Positions 1 to 13,297 of a stretch of DNA of 64,000 bases are shown one piece after another. Below the pieces are notes generated by a model that was not told the DNA's origin, did no database searches, and saw only the letters and a list, made by a program, of their open reading frames with translations. This DNA is from Siphonodentalium dalli (lineage: Eukaryota; Mollusca; Scaphopoda; Gadilida; Siphonodentaliidae), in contig CP136069.1 of NCBI GenBank assembly GCA_032622095.1, positions 105,366,278 through 105,430,277 on the forward strand, in the 5' to 3' direction. Each line of letters starts with the position of its first letter. Positions within the stretch are counted from its first letter, which is position 1. The translations under genes were made by a program, and so were the position numbers.

Positions 1-350
1 TGGTGAACTTAGCCATTTTTTGTATGAAAATGTGGCATCCTGCTATCTTGTGTTGAAATTCAATGAAATGGAGCTACTATTCAGAGTATCTGCCATCTAA
101 ACTAATTTGTTTGGCTTCCAACAAACATTAAAGTGGCAATAGTGATTCAAATTTGATGAAATTTCCATTGCTGACACTTAGACATTTTGCCATGTGTGTT
201 GGGTCATAAATTATTTGGAGATTTTTCTGACATTACTAGAGCAGCCTCTTGCACTCATTTATTGGTCATTTTGTTTATTTGGTCGTGTACTCTTTCATTC
301 ACCCCAAGTGTCATTTTTGAAGGGAGGGAGGGAGAGATAGAGTGAAATGA
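1..350. other. AT-rich non-coding left flank
   Basis: No open frame, RNA gene or satellite homology is visible here. The stretch is AT-rich with scattered poly-T and poly-A. It ends in a purine-rich run at about 318-343 (GAAGGGAGGGAGGGAGAGA) just before the coding-like region. Such a run can be a polypurine tract of an LTR element, but no LTR, primer-binding site or retroviral-type protein is visible, so I leave it as unassigned single-copy flank. Confidence 0.5.
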
Positions 351-575
351 CCCAAGGCCATAGTGTTTGTTTACCCTCAACTAGGGTATGGGATAAAAGG
401 ATCCCGTCTTATAGTGAGGCCTTCACTGGCCCGAGGAAACAGGGGTCTCGGGTTCCTGTCGGCAATCGGTCTGATGGTTTCGCCCAAATACGATGGCGAC
501 CGACAAAATCGCCACGTGTCTCGCGATACAAACAGCGCCAATTCTAATGCTGAGGTTTCGGGGAGGGGCGTGTAG
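347..575 (+). pseudogene. Frame-broken coding-like fragment
   Basis: The stretch reads as coding-like in two overlapping frames. The frame starting at the ATG at 347 is open to a TAA at 545-547 and includes GPRKQGSRVPVGNRSDGF up to about 488. From about 488 to 572 the next frame takes over, reading YDGDRQNRHVSRDTNSANS and ending at the TAG 573-575. That second piece has the same Arg/Asp/Asn/Ser-rich character as the long frame from 554 onward, which lies back in the first frame. Two compensating one-base shifts in a decayed gene would explain this. A short unrecognised intron or chance are the alternatives. No known domain is recognised. Confidence 0.35.
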
Positions 576-1306
576 GGGCAAATAGGGCTACAAGCCCAGT
601 TGATTTCGACCTTGAACAGGATTTCCGCAATCTTCGCGTTGATCGTAACTCTCGACCATCACAGGGTCGTGATAGTAGAAATCGCGACCAGCCACAGCGA
701 CGCGATAGATCAAATGTTCATTCTCGTAGTGGTCGGCAACATAGCCCAGTAAACAGGGCTGTGGACAATCAAGGGAGGCGACAACAATCAAATAATGCCC
801 AACCCAATCAGCATGGCCAACACAACAGTGGGCGACGAGTTCAGGATACGCGTGATTTCAGGGATGATCTCGTACAGGATGGGTTTCCACAGGGACATTC
901 TCAGTTCCGTGATGATCATCCAAATAGCCGACCCAGATATAGAGTTCGGGATGGGTCGGATGATTATGATCGGTATGATGGGTTTCGTCGTGGCCGGTCT
1001 CCATCCGGTGATGACAGTACAAATAGGCGTCCCCGAAATAGAAATCGCGACGACTATAACAATCGCGCTGATTCAGATTTGGAGGACCGTCTGCCAGAAA
1101 GACAGGCCCAATTTGATGGCCGTCGTCCCCAAAACAATAATTATAATCATTGGGATCAGGAAAGGGGTCGGCCTGGCCCAGCCTTTCATATGGGCTGGGG
1201 TCTGCAAGATATCAGATTAAATGATAACAAACCTTTAGATGCAAACAACAATATGCCATTGAATGTCCTTATGGTGGTGTCAACATCCGTACCAAATTTC
1301 ATTTAG
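554..1306 (+). CDS. Arg/Asp/Asn/Gln-rich disordered protein fragment running into satellite
   Basis: The frame is open from 554 (after a TGA at 551-553) to the TAG at 1304-1306, about 250 codons. There is no convincing ATG near its beginning; the first candidate is a GTG at 761, so it is better read as an internal exon or a 5'-broken gene. The translation is low-complexity and strongly hydrophilic, with repeated RDR, RNRD, RDD, SGRQ, NNN and GRRPQN patches and no hydrophobic core, signal peptide or membrane segment. It resembles intrinsically disordered RNA-binding or RS-like tails, or a Gag-like basic region, but no diagnostic motif is present, so no function is assigned. Codons from 1251 onward (MPLNVLMVVSTSVPNFI) are satellite sequence, so the last 17 or so residues are not original to the gene. 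Its base composition (GC-richer, many CGN and GAY codons) differs from everything else in the window. Confidence 0.4.
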   Translation, partial: GFGEGRVGANRATSPVDFDLEQDFRNLRVDRNSRPSQGRDSRNRDQPQRRDRSNVHSRSGRQHSPVNRAVDNQGRRQQSNNAQPNQHGQHNSGRRVQDTRDFRDDLVQDGFPQGHSQFRDDHPNSRPRYRVRDGSDDYDRYDGFRRGRSPSGDDSTNRRPRNRNRDDYNNRADSDLEDRLPERQAQFDGRRPQNNNYNHWDQERGRPGPAFHMGWGLQDIRLNDNKPLDANNNMPLNVLMVVSTSVPNFI

Positions 1307-1666
1307 ATCCCAGCAATACTGTTCCAAGTTATGACATGAACAGACATTGGACTGATGTACGAACACATTGACGGACGCTCGGACGGACAGATGTTTAAAC
1401 AGTATACCCCCTAATAATACCCACTGACATTTGAGCTGTTAACTTGGATGCGGCCATCGTCTGTATAGTTCCCAGTATCTGTATATTCTTAAATCCTGTC
1501 TAATCTGGAAGGGAAAAGAGAGAGACTAAAATAATGAAATACAAATCAGTGTGCAAAAACAAGAGATGGGGTATCGTCCGCTGAATACCACCTCGTGGCA
1601 TAGTGCCTAACATATAACCTATGACTGATATACTCAGACAGATGGACACCAAAATTAGTATTTTCA

Positions 1667-1672
1667 AATAAA
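1667..1672 (+). promoter_or_regulatory. Representative AATAAA polyadenylation-signal-like hexamer
   Basis: TTTTCAAATAAACAAAG occurs once in nearly every monomer, so an AATAAA is met about every 472 bp when reading the plus strand of the left arm or the minus strand of the right arm. It lies on the strand opposite to the acceptor-like tract. It may be chance in AT-rich sequence. Confidence 0.3.
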
Positions 1673-4600
1673 CAAAGATGATCGAACTATAGAACGAAAA
1701 ACCTAAACAAGACGATTGAACATATGCCATTGAATGTCCTTATGGTGGTGTCAACATCCGTACCAAATTTCATTTAGATCCGAGCAATACTGTTCAAGTT
1801 ATGACATGAACAGACATTGGACTGATGTACGAACACACGACGGACGCTCGGAGGGACAGATGTTTAAACAGTATACCCCCCTAATAATACCCACTGACAT
1901 TTGAGCTGTTATCTTGGATGCGGCCATCGTCTGTATAGTTCCCAGTATCTGTATATTCGTAAATTCTGTCTAATCTGGAAGGGAAAAGAGAGAGACTAAA
2001 ATAATGAAATACAAATCACGGTGCAAAAACAAGAGATGGGGTATCGTCCGCTGAATACCACCTTGTGGCATAGTGCCTAACATATAACCTATGACTGATA
2101 TACTCAGACAGATGGACACCAAAATTAGTATTTTCAAATAAACAAAGATGATCGAACTATAGAACGAAAAACCTAAACAAGACGATTGAACATATGCCAT
2201 TGAATGTCCTTATGGTAGTGTCAACATCCGTACCAAATTTCATTTAGATCCGAGCAATACTGTTCAAGTTATGACACGAACAGACATTGGACTGATGTAC
2301 GAACACACTCACGGTCGCTCGGACGGACAGATGTTTAAACAGTATACCCCACAAATAATACCCGCTGACATTTGAGCTGTTATCTTGGATGCGGCCATCG
2401 TCTGTATAGTTCCCAGTATCTGTATATTCTTAAATCCTGTCTAATCTGGAAGGGAAAAGAGAGAGACTAAAATAATGAAATACAAATCAAGGTGCAAAAA
2501 CAAGAGATGGGGTATCGTCCGCTGAATACCACCTTGTGGCATAGTGCCTAACATATAACCTATGACTGATATACTCAGACAGATGGACACCAAAATTAGT
2601 ATTTTCAAATAAACAAAGATGATCGAACTATAGAACGAAAAACCTAAACAAGACGATTGAACATATGCCATTGAATGTCCTTACGGTGGTGTCAACATTC
2701 ATACCAAATTTCATTTAGATTCGAGCAATACTGTTCCAAGTTATGACATGAACAGACATTGGACTGATGTACGAACACACTGACAGACGCTCGGACGGAC
2801 AGATGTTTAAACAGTATACCCCCCTAATAATACCCACTGACATTTGAGCTGTTATCATGGATGCGGCCTCAATCTGTATAGTTCCCAGTATCTGTATATT
2901 CTTAAATCCTGTCTAATCTGGAAGGGAAAAGAGAGAGACTAAAATAATGTAATACAAATCACGGAGCAAAAACAAGAGATGGGGTATCGTCCGCTGAATA
3001 CCACCTTGTGGCATAGTGCCTAACATATAACCTATGACTGATATATTCAGACAGATGGACACCAAAATTAGTATTTTCAAATAAACAAAGATGATCGAAC
3101 TATAGAACGAAAAACCTAAACAAGACGATTGAACATATGCCATTGAATGTCCTTACGGTGGTGTCAACATCTGTACCAAATTTCATTTAGATCCGAGCAA
3201 TACTGTTCCAAGTTATGACATGAACAGACATTGGACTGATGTACGAACACACTGACGGACGCTCGTCCGGACAGATGTTTAAACAGTATACCCCCCTAAT
3301 AATACCCACTGACATTTGAGCTGTTATCTTGGATGCGGCCATCGTCTGTATAGTTCCCAGTATCTGTATATTCTTAAATCCTGTCTAATCTGGAAGGGAA
3401 AAGAGAGAGACTAAAATAATGAAATCCAAATCATGGAGCAAAAACAAGAGATGGGGTATCGTCCGCTGAATACCAGCTTGTGGCATAGTGCCTAACATAT
3501 AACCTTTGACTGATATACTCAGACAGATGGACACCAAAATTAGTATTTTCAAATAAACAAAGATGATCGTACTATAGAACGAAAAACCTAAACAAGACGA
3601 TTGAACATATGCCATTGAATGTCCTTATGGTGGTGTCAAAATCCGTACCAACTTTCATTTAGATCTGAGCAATACTGTTCCAAGTTATGACATGAACAGA
3701 GATTGGACTGATGTACGAACACACTGACGGACGCTCGGACGGACAGATGTTTAAACAGTATACCCCCCATAATAATACCCACTGAATTTGAGCTGTTATC
3801 TTGGATGTGGCCATCGTCTGTATAGTTCCCAGTATCTGTATATTCTTAAATCCTGTCTAATCTGGAAGGGAAAAGAGAGAGACTAAAATAATGAAATACA
3901 AATCAGTGTGCAAAAACAAGAGATGGGGTATCGTCCGCTGAATGCCAACTTGTGGCATAGTGGCTAACATATAACTTATGACTGATATACTCAGACAGAT
4001 GGACATCAAAATTAGTATTTTCAAATAAACAAAGATGATCGTACTTTTGAACGAAAAACCTAAACAAGACGATTGAACATATGCCATTGAATGTCCTTAT
4101 GGTGGTGTCAACATCCGTACCAAATTTCATTTAGATCCGAGCAATACTGTTCCAAGTTATGACATGAACAGACATTGGACTGATGTACGAACACACTGAC
4201 GGACGCTCGGACGGACAGATGTTTAAACAGTATACCCCCCATAATAATACCCACTGAATTTGAGCTGTTATCTTGGATGTGGCCATCGTCTGTATAGTTC
4301 CCAGTATCTGTATATTCTTAAATCCTGTCTAATCTGGAAGGGAAACGAGAGAGACTAAAATAATGAAATACAAATCACGGTGCAAAAACAAGAGATGGGG
4401 TATCGTCCGCTGAATACCACCTTGTGGCATAGTGCCTAACATATAACCTATGACTGATATACTCAGACAGATGGACACCAAAATTAGTATTTTCAAATAA
4501 ACAAAGATGATCGAACTATAGAACGAAAAACCTAAACAAGACGATTGAACATATGCCATTGAATGTCCTTATGGTGGTGTCAACATCTGTACCAAATTTC

Positions 4601-5273
4601 ATTTAGATCCGAGCAATACTGTTCCAAGTTATGACACGAACAGACATTGGACTGATGTACGAACACACTGACAGACGCTCGGACGGACAGATGTTTAAAC
4701 AGTATACCCCCCTAATAATACCCACTGACATTTGAGCTGTTATCATGAATGCGGCCTTAATCTGTATTTGTTCCCAGTATCTGTATATTCTTAAATCCTG
4801 TCTAATCTGGAAGGGAAAAGAGAGAGACTAAAATAATGAAATACAAATCACGGTGCAAAAACAAGAGATGGGGTATCGTCCGCTGAATACCACCTTGTGG
4901 CATAGTGCCTAACATATAACCTATGACTGATATACTCAGACAGATGGACACCAAAATTAGTATTTTCAAATAAACAAAGATGATCGTACTATAGAACGAA
5001 AAACCTAAACAAGACGATTGAACATATGCCATTGAATGTCCTTATGGTGGTGTCAACATCCGTACCAAATTTCATTTAGATCTGAGCAATACTGTTCCAA
5101 GTTATGACATGAACAGAGATTGGACTGATGTACGAACACACTGACGGACGCTCGGACGGACAGATGTTTAAACAGTATACCCCCCATAATAATACCCACT
5201 GAATTTGAGCTGTTATCTTGGATGTGGCCATCGTCTGTATAGTTCCCAGTATCTTTATATTCTTAAATCCTGT

Positions 5274-7162
5274 CTAATCTGGAAGGGAAAAGAGAGAGAC
5301 TAAAATAATGAAATACAAATCAGTGTGCAAAAACAAGAGATGGGGTATCGTCCGCTGAATACCAACTTGTGGCATAGTGGCTAACATATAACTTATGACT
5401 GATATACTCAGACAGATGGACATCAAAATTAGTATTTTCAAATAAACAAAGATGATCGTACTTTTGAACGAAAAACCTAAACAAGACGATTGAACATATG
5501 CCATTGAATGTCCTTATGGTGGTGTCAACATCCGTACCAAATTTCATTTAGATCCGAGCAATACTGTTCCAAATAATGACATGAACAGACATTGGACTGA
5601 TGTACGAACACACTGACGGACGCTCGGACGGACAGATGTTTAATCAGTATACCCCCCTAATAATACCCACTGACATTTGAGCTGTTATCTTGGATGCGGC
5701 CATCGTCTGTATAGTTCCCAGTATCTGTATATTCTTAAATCCTGTCTAATCTGGAAGGGAAAAGAGAGAGACTAAAATAATGAAATACAAATCACGGTGC
5801 AAAAACAAGAGATGGGGTATCGTCCGCTGAATACCACCTTGTGGCATAGTGCCTAACATATAACCTATGTCTGATATACTCAGACAGATGGACACCAAAA
5901 TTAGTATTTTCAAATAAACAAAGATGATCGAACTATAGAACGAAAAACCTAAACAAGACGATTGAACATATGCCATTGAATGTCCTTATGGTGGTGTCAA
6001 CATCTGTACCAAATTTCATTTAGATCCGAGCAATACTGTTCCAAGTTATGACATGAACAGAGATTGGACTGATGTACGAACACACTGACGGACGCTCGGA
6101 CGGACAGATGTTTAAACAGTATACCCCCCATAATAATACCCACTGAATTTGAGCTGTTATCTTGGATGTGGCCATCGTCTGTATAGTTCCCAGTATCTGT
6201 ATATTCTTAAATCCTGTCTAATCTGGAAGGGAAAAGAGAGAGACTAAAATAATGAAATACAAATCAGTGTGCAAAAACAAGAGATGGGGTATCGTCCGCT
6301 GAATACCAACTTGTGGCATAGTGGCTAACATATAACTTATGACTGATATACTCAGACAGATGGACATCAAAATTAGTATTTTCAAATAAACAAAGATGAT
6401 CGTACTTTTGAACGAAAAACCTAAACAAGACGATTGAACATATGCCATTGAATGTCCTTATGGTGGTGTCAACATCCGTACCAAATTTCATTTAGATCCG
6501 AGCAATACTGTTCCAAGTTATGACATGAACAGACATTGGACTGATGTACGAACACACTGACGGACGCTCGGACGGACAGATGTTTAAACAGTATACCCCC
6601 CATAATAATACCCACTGAATTTGAACTGTTATCTTGGATGTGGCCATCGTCTGTATAGTTCCCAGTATCTGTATATTCTTAAATCCTGTCTAATCTGGAA
6701 GGGAAACGAGAGAGACTAAAATAATGAAATACAAATCACGGTGCAAAAACAAGAGATGGGGTATCGTCCGCTGAATACCACCTTGTGGCATAGTGCCTAA
6801 CATATAACCTATGACTGATATACTCAGACAGATGGACACCAAAATTAGTATTTTCAAATAAACAAAGATGATCGAACTATAGAACGAAAAACCTAAACAA
6901 GACGATTGAACATATGCCATTGAATGTCCTTATGGTGGTGTCAACATCTGTACCAAATTTCATTTAGATCCGAGCAATACTGTTCCAAGTTATGACACGA
7001 ACAGACATTGGACTGATGTACGAACACACTGACAGACGCTCGGACGGACAGATGTTTAAACAGTATACCCCCCTAATAATACCCACTGACATTTGAGCTG
7101 TTATCATGAATGCGGCCTTAATCTGTATTTGTTCCCAGTATCTGTATATTCTTAAATCCTGT
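5274..7162 (-). repeat. Two-monomer higher-order repeat (944 bp, 2 copies)
   Basis: A monomer with the GTACTTTTG variant (5274) and a standard monomer (5746) are repeated at 6218 and 6690, a step of 944 bp. The shared diagnostic changes are CATAATAATACCCACTGAATTT, GGATGTGGCC and GGCTAACATATAACTTATG. Confidence 0.7.
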
Positions 7163-9524
7163 CTAATCTGGAAGGGAAAAGAGAGAGACTAAAATAATGA
7201 AATACAAATCACGGTGCAAAAACAAGAGATTGGGTATCGTCCGCTGAATACCACCTTGTGGCATAGTGCCTAACATATAACCTATGACTGATATACTCAG
7301 ACAGATGGACACCAAAATTAGTATTTTCAAATAAACAAAGATGATCGAACTATAGAACGAAAAACCTAAACAAGACGATTGAACATATGCCATTGAATGT
7401 CCTTACGGTGGTGTCAACATCTGTACCAAATTTCATTTAGATCCGAGCAATACTGTTCCAAGTTATGACATGAACAGTCATTGGACTGATGTACGAACAC
7501 ACTGACGGACGCTCGTCCGGACAGATGTTTAAACAGTATACCCCCCTAATAATACCCACTGACATTTGAGCTGTTATCTTGGATGCGGCCATCGTCTGTA
7601 TAGTTCCCAGTATCTGTATATTCTTAAATCCTGTCTAATCTGGAAGGGAACAGAGAGAGACTAAAATAATGAAATCCAAATCATGGAGCAAAAACAAGAG
7701 ATGGGGTATCGTCCGCTGAATACCAGCTTGTGGCATAGTGCCTAACATATAACCTTTGACTGATATACTCAGACAGATGGACACCAAAATTAGTATTTTC
7801 AAATAAACAAAGATGATCGTACTATAGAACGAAAAACCTAAACAAGACGATTGAACATATGCCATTGAATGTCCTTATGGTGGTGTCAACATCCGTACCA
7901 AATTTCATTTAGATCTGAGCAATACTGTTCCAAGTTATGACATGAACAGAGATTGGACTGATGTACGAACACACTGACGGACGCTCGGACGGACAGATGT
8001 TTAAACAGTATACCCCCCATAATAATACCCACTGAATTTGAGCTGTTATCTTGGATGTGGCCATCGTCTGTATAGTTCCCAGTATCTTTATATTCTTAAA
8101 TCCTGTCTAATCTGGAAGGGAAAAGAGAGAGACTAAAATAATGAAATACAAATCAGTGTGCAAAAACAAGAGATGGGGTATCGTCCGCTGAATTCCAACT
8201 TGTGGCATAGTGGCTAACATATAAGTTATGACTGATATACTCAGACAGATGGACATCAAAATTAGTATTTTCAAATAAACAAAGATGATCGTACTTTTGA
8301 ACGAAAAACCTAAACAAGACGATTGAACATATGCCATTGAATGTCCTTATGGTGGTGTCAACATCCGTACCAAATTTCATTTAGATCCGAGCAATACTGT
8401 TCCAAATAATGACATGAACAGACATTGGACTGATGTACGAACACACTGACGGACGCTCGGACGGACAGATGTTTAATCAGTATACCCCCCTAATAATACC
8501 CACTGACATTTGAGCTGTTATCTTGGATGCGGCCATCGTCTGTATAGTTCCCAGTATCTGTATATTCTTAAATCCTGTCTAATCTGGAAGGGAAAAGAGA
8601 GAGACTAAAATAATGAAATACAAATCACGGTGCAAAAACAAGAGATGGGGTATCGTCCGCTGAATACCACCTTGTGGCATAGTGCCTAACATATAACCTA
8701 TGACTGATATACTCAGACAGATGGACACCAAAATTAGTATTTTCAAATAAACAAAGATGATCGAACTATAGAACGAAAAACCTAAACAAGACGATTGAAC
8801 ATATGCCATTGAATGTCCTTATGGTGGTGTCAACATCTGTACCAAATTTCATTTAGATCCGAGCAATACTGTTCCAAGTTATGACACGAACAGACATTGG
8901 ACTGATGTACGAACACACTGACAGACGCTCGGACGGACAGATGTTTAAACAGTATACCCCCCCTAATAATACCCACTGACATTTGAGCGGTTATCATGAA
9001 TGCAGCCTTAATCTGTATTTGTTCCCAGTATCTGTATATTCTTAAATCCTGTCTAATCTGGAAGGGAAAAGAGAGAGACTAAAATAATGAAATACAAATC
9101 ACGGTGCAAAAACAAGAGATTGGGTATCGTCCGCTGAATACCACCTTGTGGCATAGTGCCTAACATATAACCTATGACTGATATACTCAGACAGATGGAC
9201 ACCAAAATTAGTATTTTCAAATAAACAAAGATGATCGTACTATAGAACGAAAAACGTAAACAAGACGATTGAACATATGCCATTGAATGTCCTTATAGTG
9301 GTGTCAACATCTATACCAAATTTCATTTAGATCCGAGCAATACTGTTCCAAGTTATGACATGAACAGACATTGGACTGATGTACGAACACACTGACGGAC
9401 GCTCGGACGGACAGATGTTTAAACAGTATACCCCCCTAATAATACCCACTGACATTTGAGCTGTTATCTTGGATGCGGCCATCGTCTGTATAGTTCCCAG
9501 TATCTGTATATTCTTAAATCCTGT

Positions 9525-12500
9525 CTAATCTGGAAGGGAAAAGAGAGAGACTAAAATAATGAAATCCAAATCATGGAGCAAAAACAAGAGATGGGGTATC
9601 GTCCGCTGAATACCAGCTTGTGGCATAGTGCCTAACATATAACCTTTGACTGATATACTCAGACAGATGGACACCAAAATTAGTATTTTCAAATAAACAA
9701 AGATGATCGTACTATAGAACGAAAAACCTAAACAAGACGATTGAACATATGCCATTGAATGTCCTTATGGTGGTGTCAACATCCGTACCAAATTTCATTT
9801 AGATCTGAGCAATACTGTTCCAAGTTATGACATGAACAGAGATTGGACTGATGTACGAACACACTGACGGACGCTCGGACGGACAGATGTTTAAACAGTA
9901 TACCCCCCATAATAATACCCACTGAATTTGAGCTGTTATCTTGGATGTGGCCATCGTCTGTATAGTTCCCAGTATCTGTATATTCTTAAATCCTGTCTAA
10001 TCTGGAAGGGAAAAGAGAGAGACTAAAATAATGAAATACAAATCAGTGTGCAAAAACAAGAGATGGGGTATCGTCCGCTGAATACCAACTTGTGGCATAG
10101 TGGCTAACATATAACTTATGACTGATATACTCAGACAGATGGACATCAAAATTAGTATTTTCAAATAAACAAAGATGATCGTACTTTTGAACGAAAAACC
10201 TAAACAAGACGATTGAACATATGCCATTGAATGTCCTTATGGTGGTGTCAACATCCGTACCAAATTTCATTTAGATCCGAGCAATACTGTTCCAAGTTAT
10301 GACATGAACAGACATTGGACTGATGTACGAACACACTGACGGACGCTCGGACGGACAGATGTTTAAACAGTATACCCCCCATAATAATACCCACTGAATT
10401 TGAGCTGTTATCTTGGATGTGGCCATCGTCTGTATAGTTCCCAGTATCTGTATATTCTTAAATCCTGTCTAATCTGGAAGGGAAAAGAGAGAGACTAAAA
10501 TAATGAAATACAAATCACGGTGCAAAAACAAGAGATTGGGTATCGTCCGCTGAATACCACCTTGTGGCATAGTGCCTAACATATAACCTATGACTGATAT
10601 ACTCAGACAGATGGACACCAAAATTAGTATTTTCAAATAAACAAAGATGATCGAACTATAGAACGAAAAACCTAAACAAGACGATTGAACATATGCCATT
10701 GAATGTCCTTACGGTGGTGTCAACATCTGTACCAAATTTCATTTAGATCCGAGCAATACTGTTCCAAGTTATGACATGAACAGACATTGGACTGATGTAC
10801 GAACACACTGACGGACGCTCGTCCGGACAGATGTTTAAACAGTATACCCCCCTAATAATACCCACTGACATTTGAGCTGTTATCTTGGATGCGGCCATCG
10901 TCTGTATAGTTCCCAGTATCTGTATATTCTTAAATCCTGTCTAATCTGGAAGGGAAAAGAGAGAGACTAAAATGATGAAATCCAAATCATGGAGCAAAAA
11001 CAAGAGATGGGGTATCGTCCGCTGAATACCAGCTTGTGGCATAGTGCCTAACATATAACCTTTGACTGATATACTCAGACAGATGGACACCAAAATTAGT
11101 ATTTTCAAATAAACAAAGATGATCGTACTATAGAACGAAAAACCTAAACAAGACGATTGAACATATGCCATTGAATGTCCTTATGGTGGTGTCAACATCC
11201 GTACCAAATTTCATTTAGATCTGAGCAATACTGTTCCAAGTTATGACATGAACAGAGATTGGACTGATGTACGAACACACTGACGGACGCTCGGACGGAC
11301 AGATGTTTAAACAGTATACCCCCCATAATACCCACTGAATTTGAGCTGTTATCTTGGATGTGGCCATCGTCTGTATAGTTCCCAGTATCTTTATATTCTT
11401 AAATCCTGTCTAATCTGGAAGGGAAAAGAGAGAGACTAAAATAATGAAATACAAATCAGTATGCAAAAACAAGAGATGGGGTATCGTCCGCTGAATACCA
11501 ACTTGTGGCATAGTGGCTAACATATAACTTATGACTGATATACTCAGACAGATGGACATCAAAATTAGTATTTTCAAATAAACAAAGATGATCGTACTTT
11601 TGAACGAAAAACCTAAACAAGACGATTGAACATATGCCATTGAATGTCCTTATGGTGGTGTCAACATCCGTACCAAATTTCATTTAGATCCGAGCAATAC
11701 TGTTCCAAGTTATGACATGAACAGACATTGGACTGATGTACGAACACACTGACGGACGCTCGGACGGACAGATGTTTAAACAGTATACCCCCCATAATAA
11801 TACCCACTGAATTTGAGCTGTTATCTTGGATGTGGCCATCGTCTGTATAGTTTCCAGTATCTGTATATTCTTAAATCCTGTCTAATCTGGAAGGGAAAAG
11901 AGAGAGACTAAAATAATGAAATACAAATCACGGTGCAAAAACAAGAGATTGGGTATCGTCCGCTGAATACCACCTTGTGGCATAGTGCCTAACATATAAC
12001 CTATGACTGATATACTCAGACAGATGGACACCAAAATTAGTATTTTCAAATAAACAAAGATGATCGAACTATAGAACGAAAAACCTAAACAAGACGATTG
12101 AACATATGCCATTGAATGTCCTTACGGTGGTGTCAACATCTGTACCAAATTTCATTTAGATCCGAGCAATACTGTTCCAAGTTATGACATGAACAGACAT
12201 TGGACTGATGTACGAACACACTGACGGACGCTCGTCCGGACAGATGTTTAAACAGTATACCCCCCTAATAATACCCACTGACATTTGAGCTGTTATCTTG
12301 GATGCGGCCATCGTCTGTATAGTTCCCAGTATCTGTATATTCTTAAATCCTGTCTAATCTGGAAGGGAAAAGAGAGAGACTAAAATAATGAAATCCAAAT
12401 CATGGAGCAAAAACAAGAGATGGGGTATCGTCCGCTGAATACCAGCTTGTGGCATAGTGCCTAACATATAACCTTTGACTGATATACTCAGACAGATGGA

Positions 12501-13297
12501 CACCAAAATTAGTATTTTCAAATAAACAAAGATGATCGTACTATAGAACGAAAAACCTAAACAAGACGATTGAACATATGCCATTGAATGTCCTTATGGT
12601 GGTGTCAACATCCGTACCAAATTTCATTTAGATCTGAGCAATACTGTTCCAAGTTATGACATGAACAGAGATTGGACTGATGTACGAACACACTGACGGA
12701 CGCTCGGACGGACAGATGTTTAAACAGTATACCCCCCATAATAATACCCACTGAATTTGAGCTGTTATCTTGGATGTGGCCATCGTCTGTATAGTTCCCA
12801 GTATCTTTATATTCTTAAATCCTGTCTAATCTGGAAGGGAAAAGAGAGAGACTAAAATAATGAAATACAAATCAGTGTGCAAAAACAAGAGATGGGGTAT
12901 CGTCCGCTGAATACCAACTTGTGGCATAGTGGCTAACATATAACTTATGACTGATATACTCAGACAGATGGACATCAAAATTAGTATTTTCAAATAAACA
13001 AAGATGATCGTACTTTTGAACGAAAAACCTAAACAAGACGATTGAACATATGCCATTGAATGTCCTTATGGTGGTGTCAACATCCGTACCAAATTTCATT
13101 TAGATCCGAGCAATACTGTTCCAAGTTATGACATGAACAGACATTGGACTGATGTACGAACACACTGACGGACGCTCGGACGGACAGATGTTTAAACAGT
13201 ATACCCCCCATAATAATACCCACTGAATTTGAGCTGTTATCTTGGATGTGGCCATCGTCTGTATAGTTCCCAGTATCTGTATATTCTTAAATCCTGT
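9525..13297 (-). repeat. Three-monomer higher-order repeat (about 1413-1416 bp, about 2.7 copies)
   Basis: The order [ACCTTTGACTG variant with CATGGAGCAAAAAC] - [GTACTTTTG variant] - [AGATTGGG variant] repeats at 9525, 10941 and 12354. The third cycle is incomplete: the unit at 13298 has AGATGGGG. The unit starting 10941 is 469 bp because one TAA is missing from the TAATAATACCC block near 11326. Single cycles of the same order also occur at 7163-8578. Confidence 0.75.

Noticed and set aside
318-343. G-quadruplex or LTR polypurine tract
   Set aside because: Only three GGG runs are present, and no LTR pair or retroelement protein can be seen nearby.
588-1220. Alternative ORFs at 795-1220 (+) and 588-791 (-)
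   Set aside because: They are shadows of the RDN-rich frame. Their translations are Ile/Met-rich or irregular and follow from its codon bias.
1412-1425. TAATAATAC as a rolling-circle replication origin nonanucleotide
   Set aside because: It only resembles TAATATTAC, lies in no stem-loop, and there is no Rep-like protein in the window.
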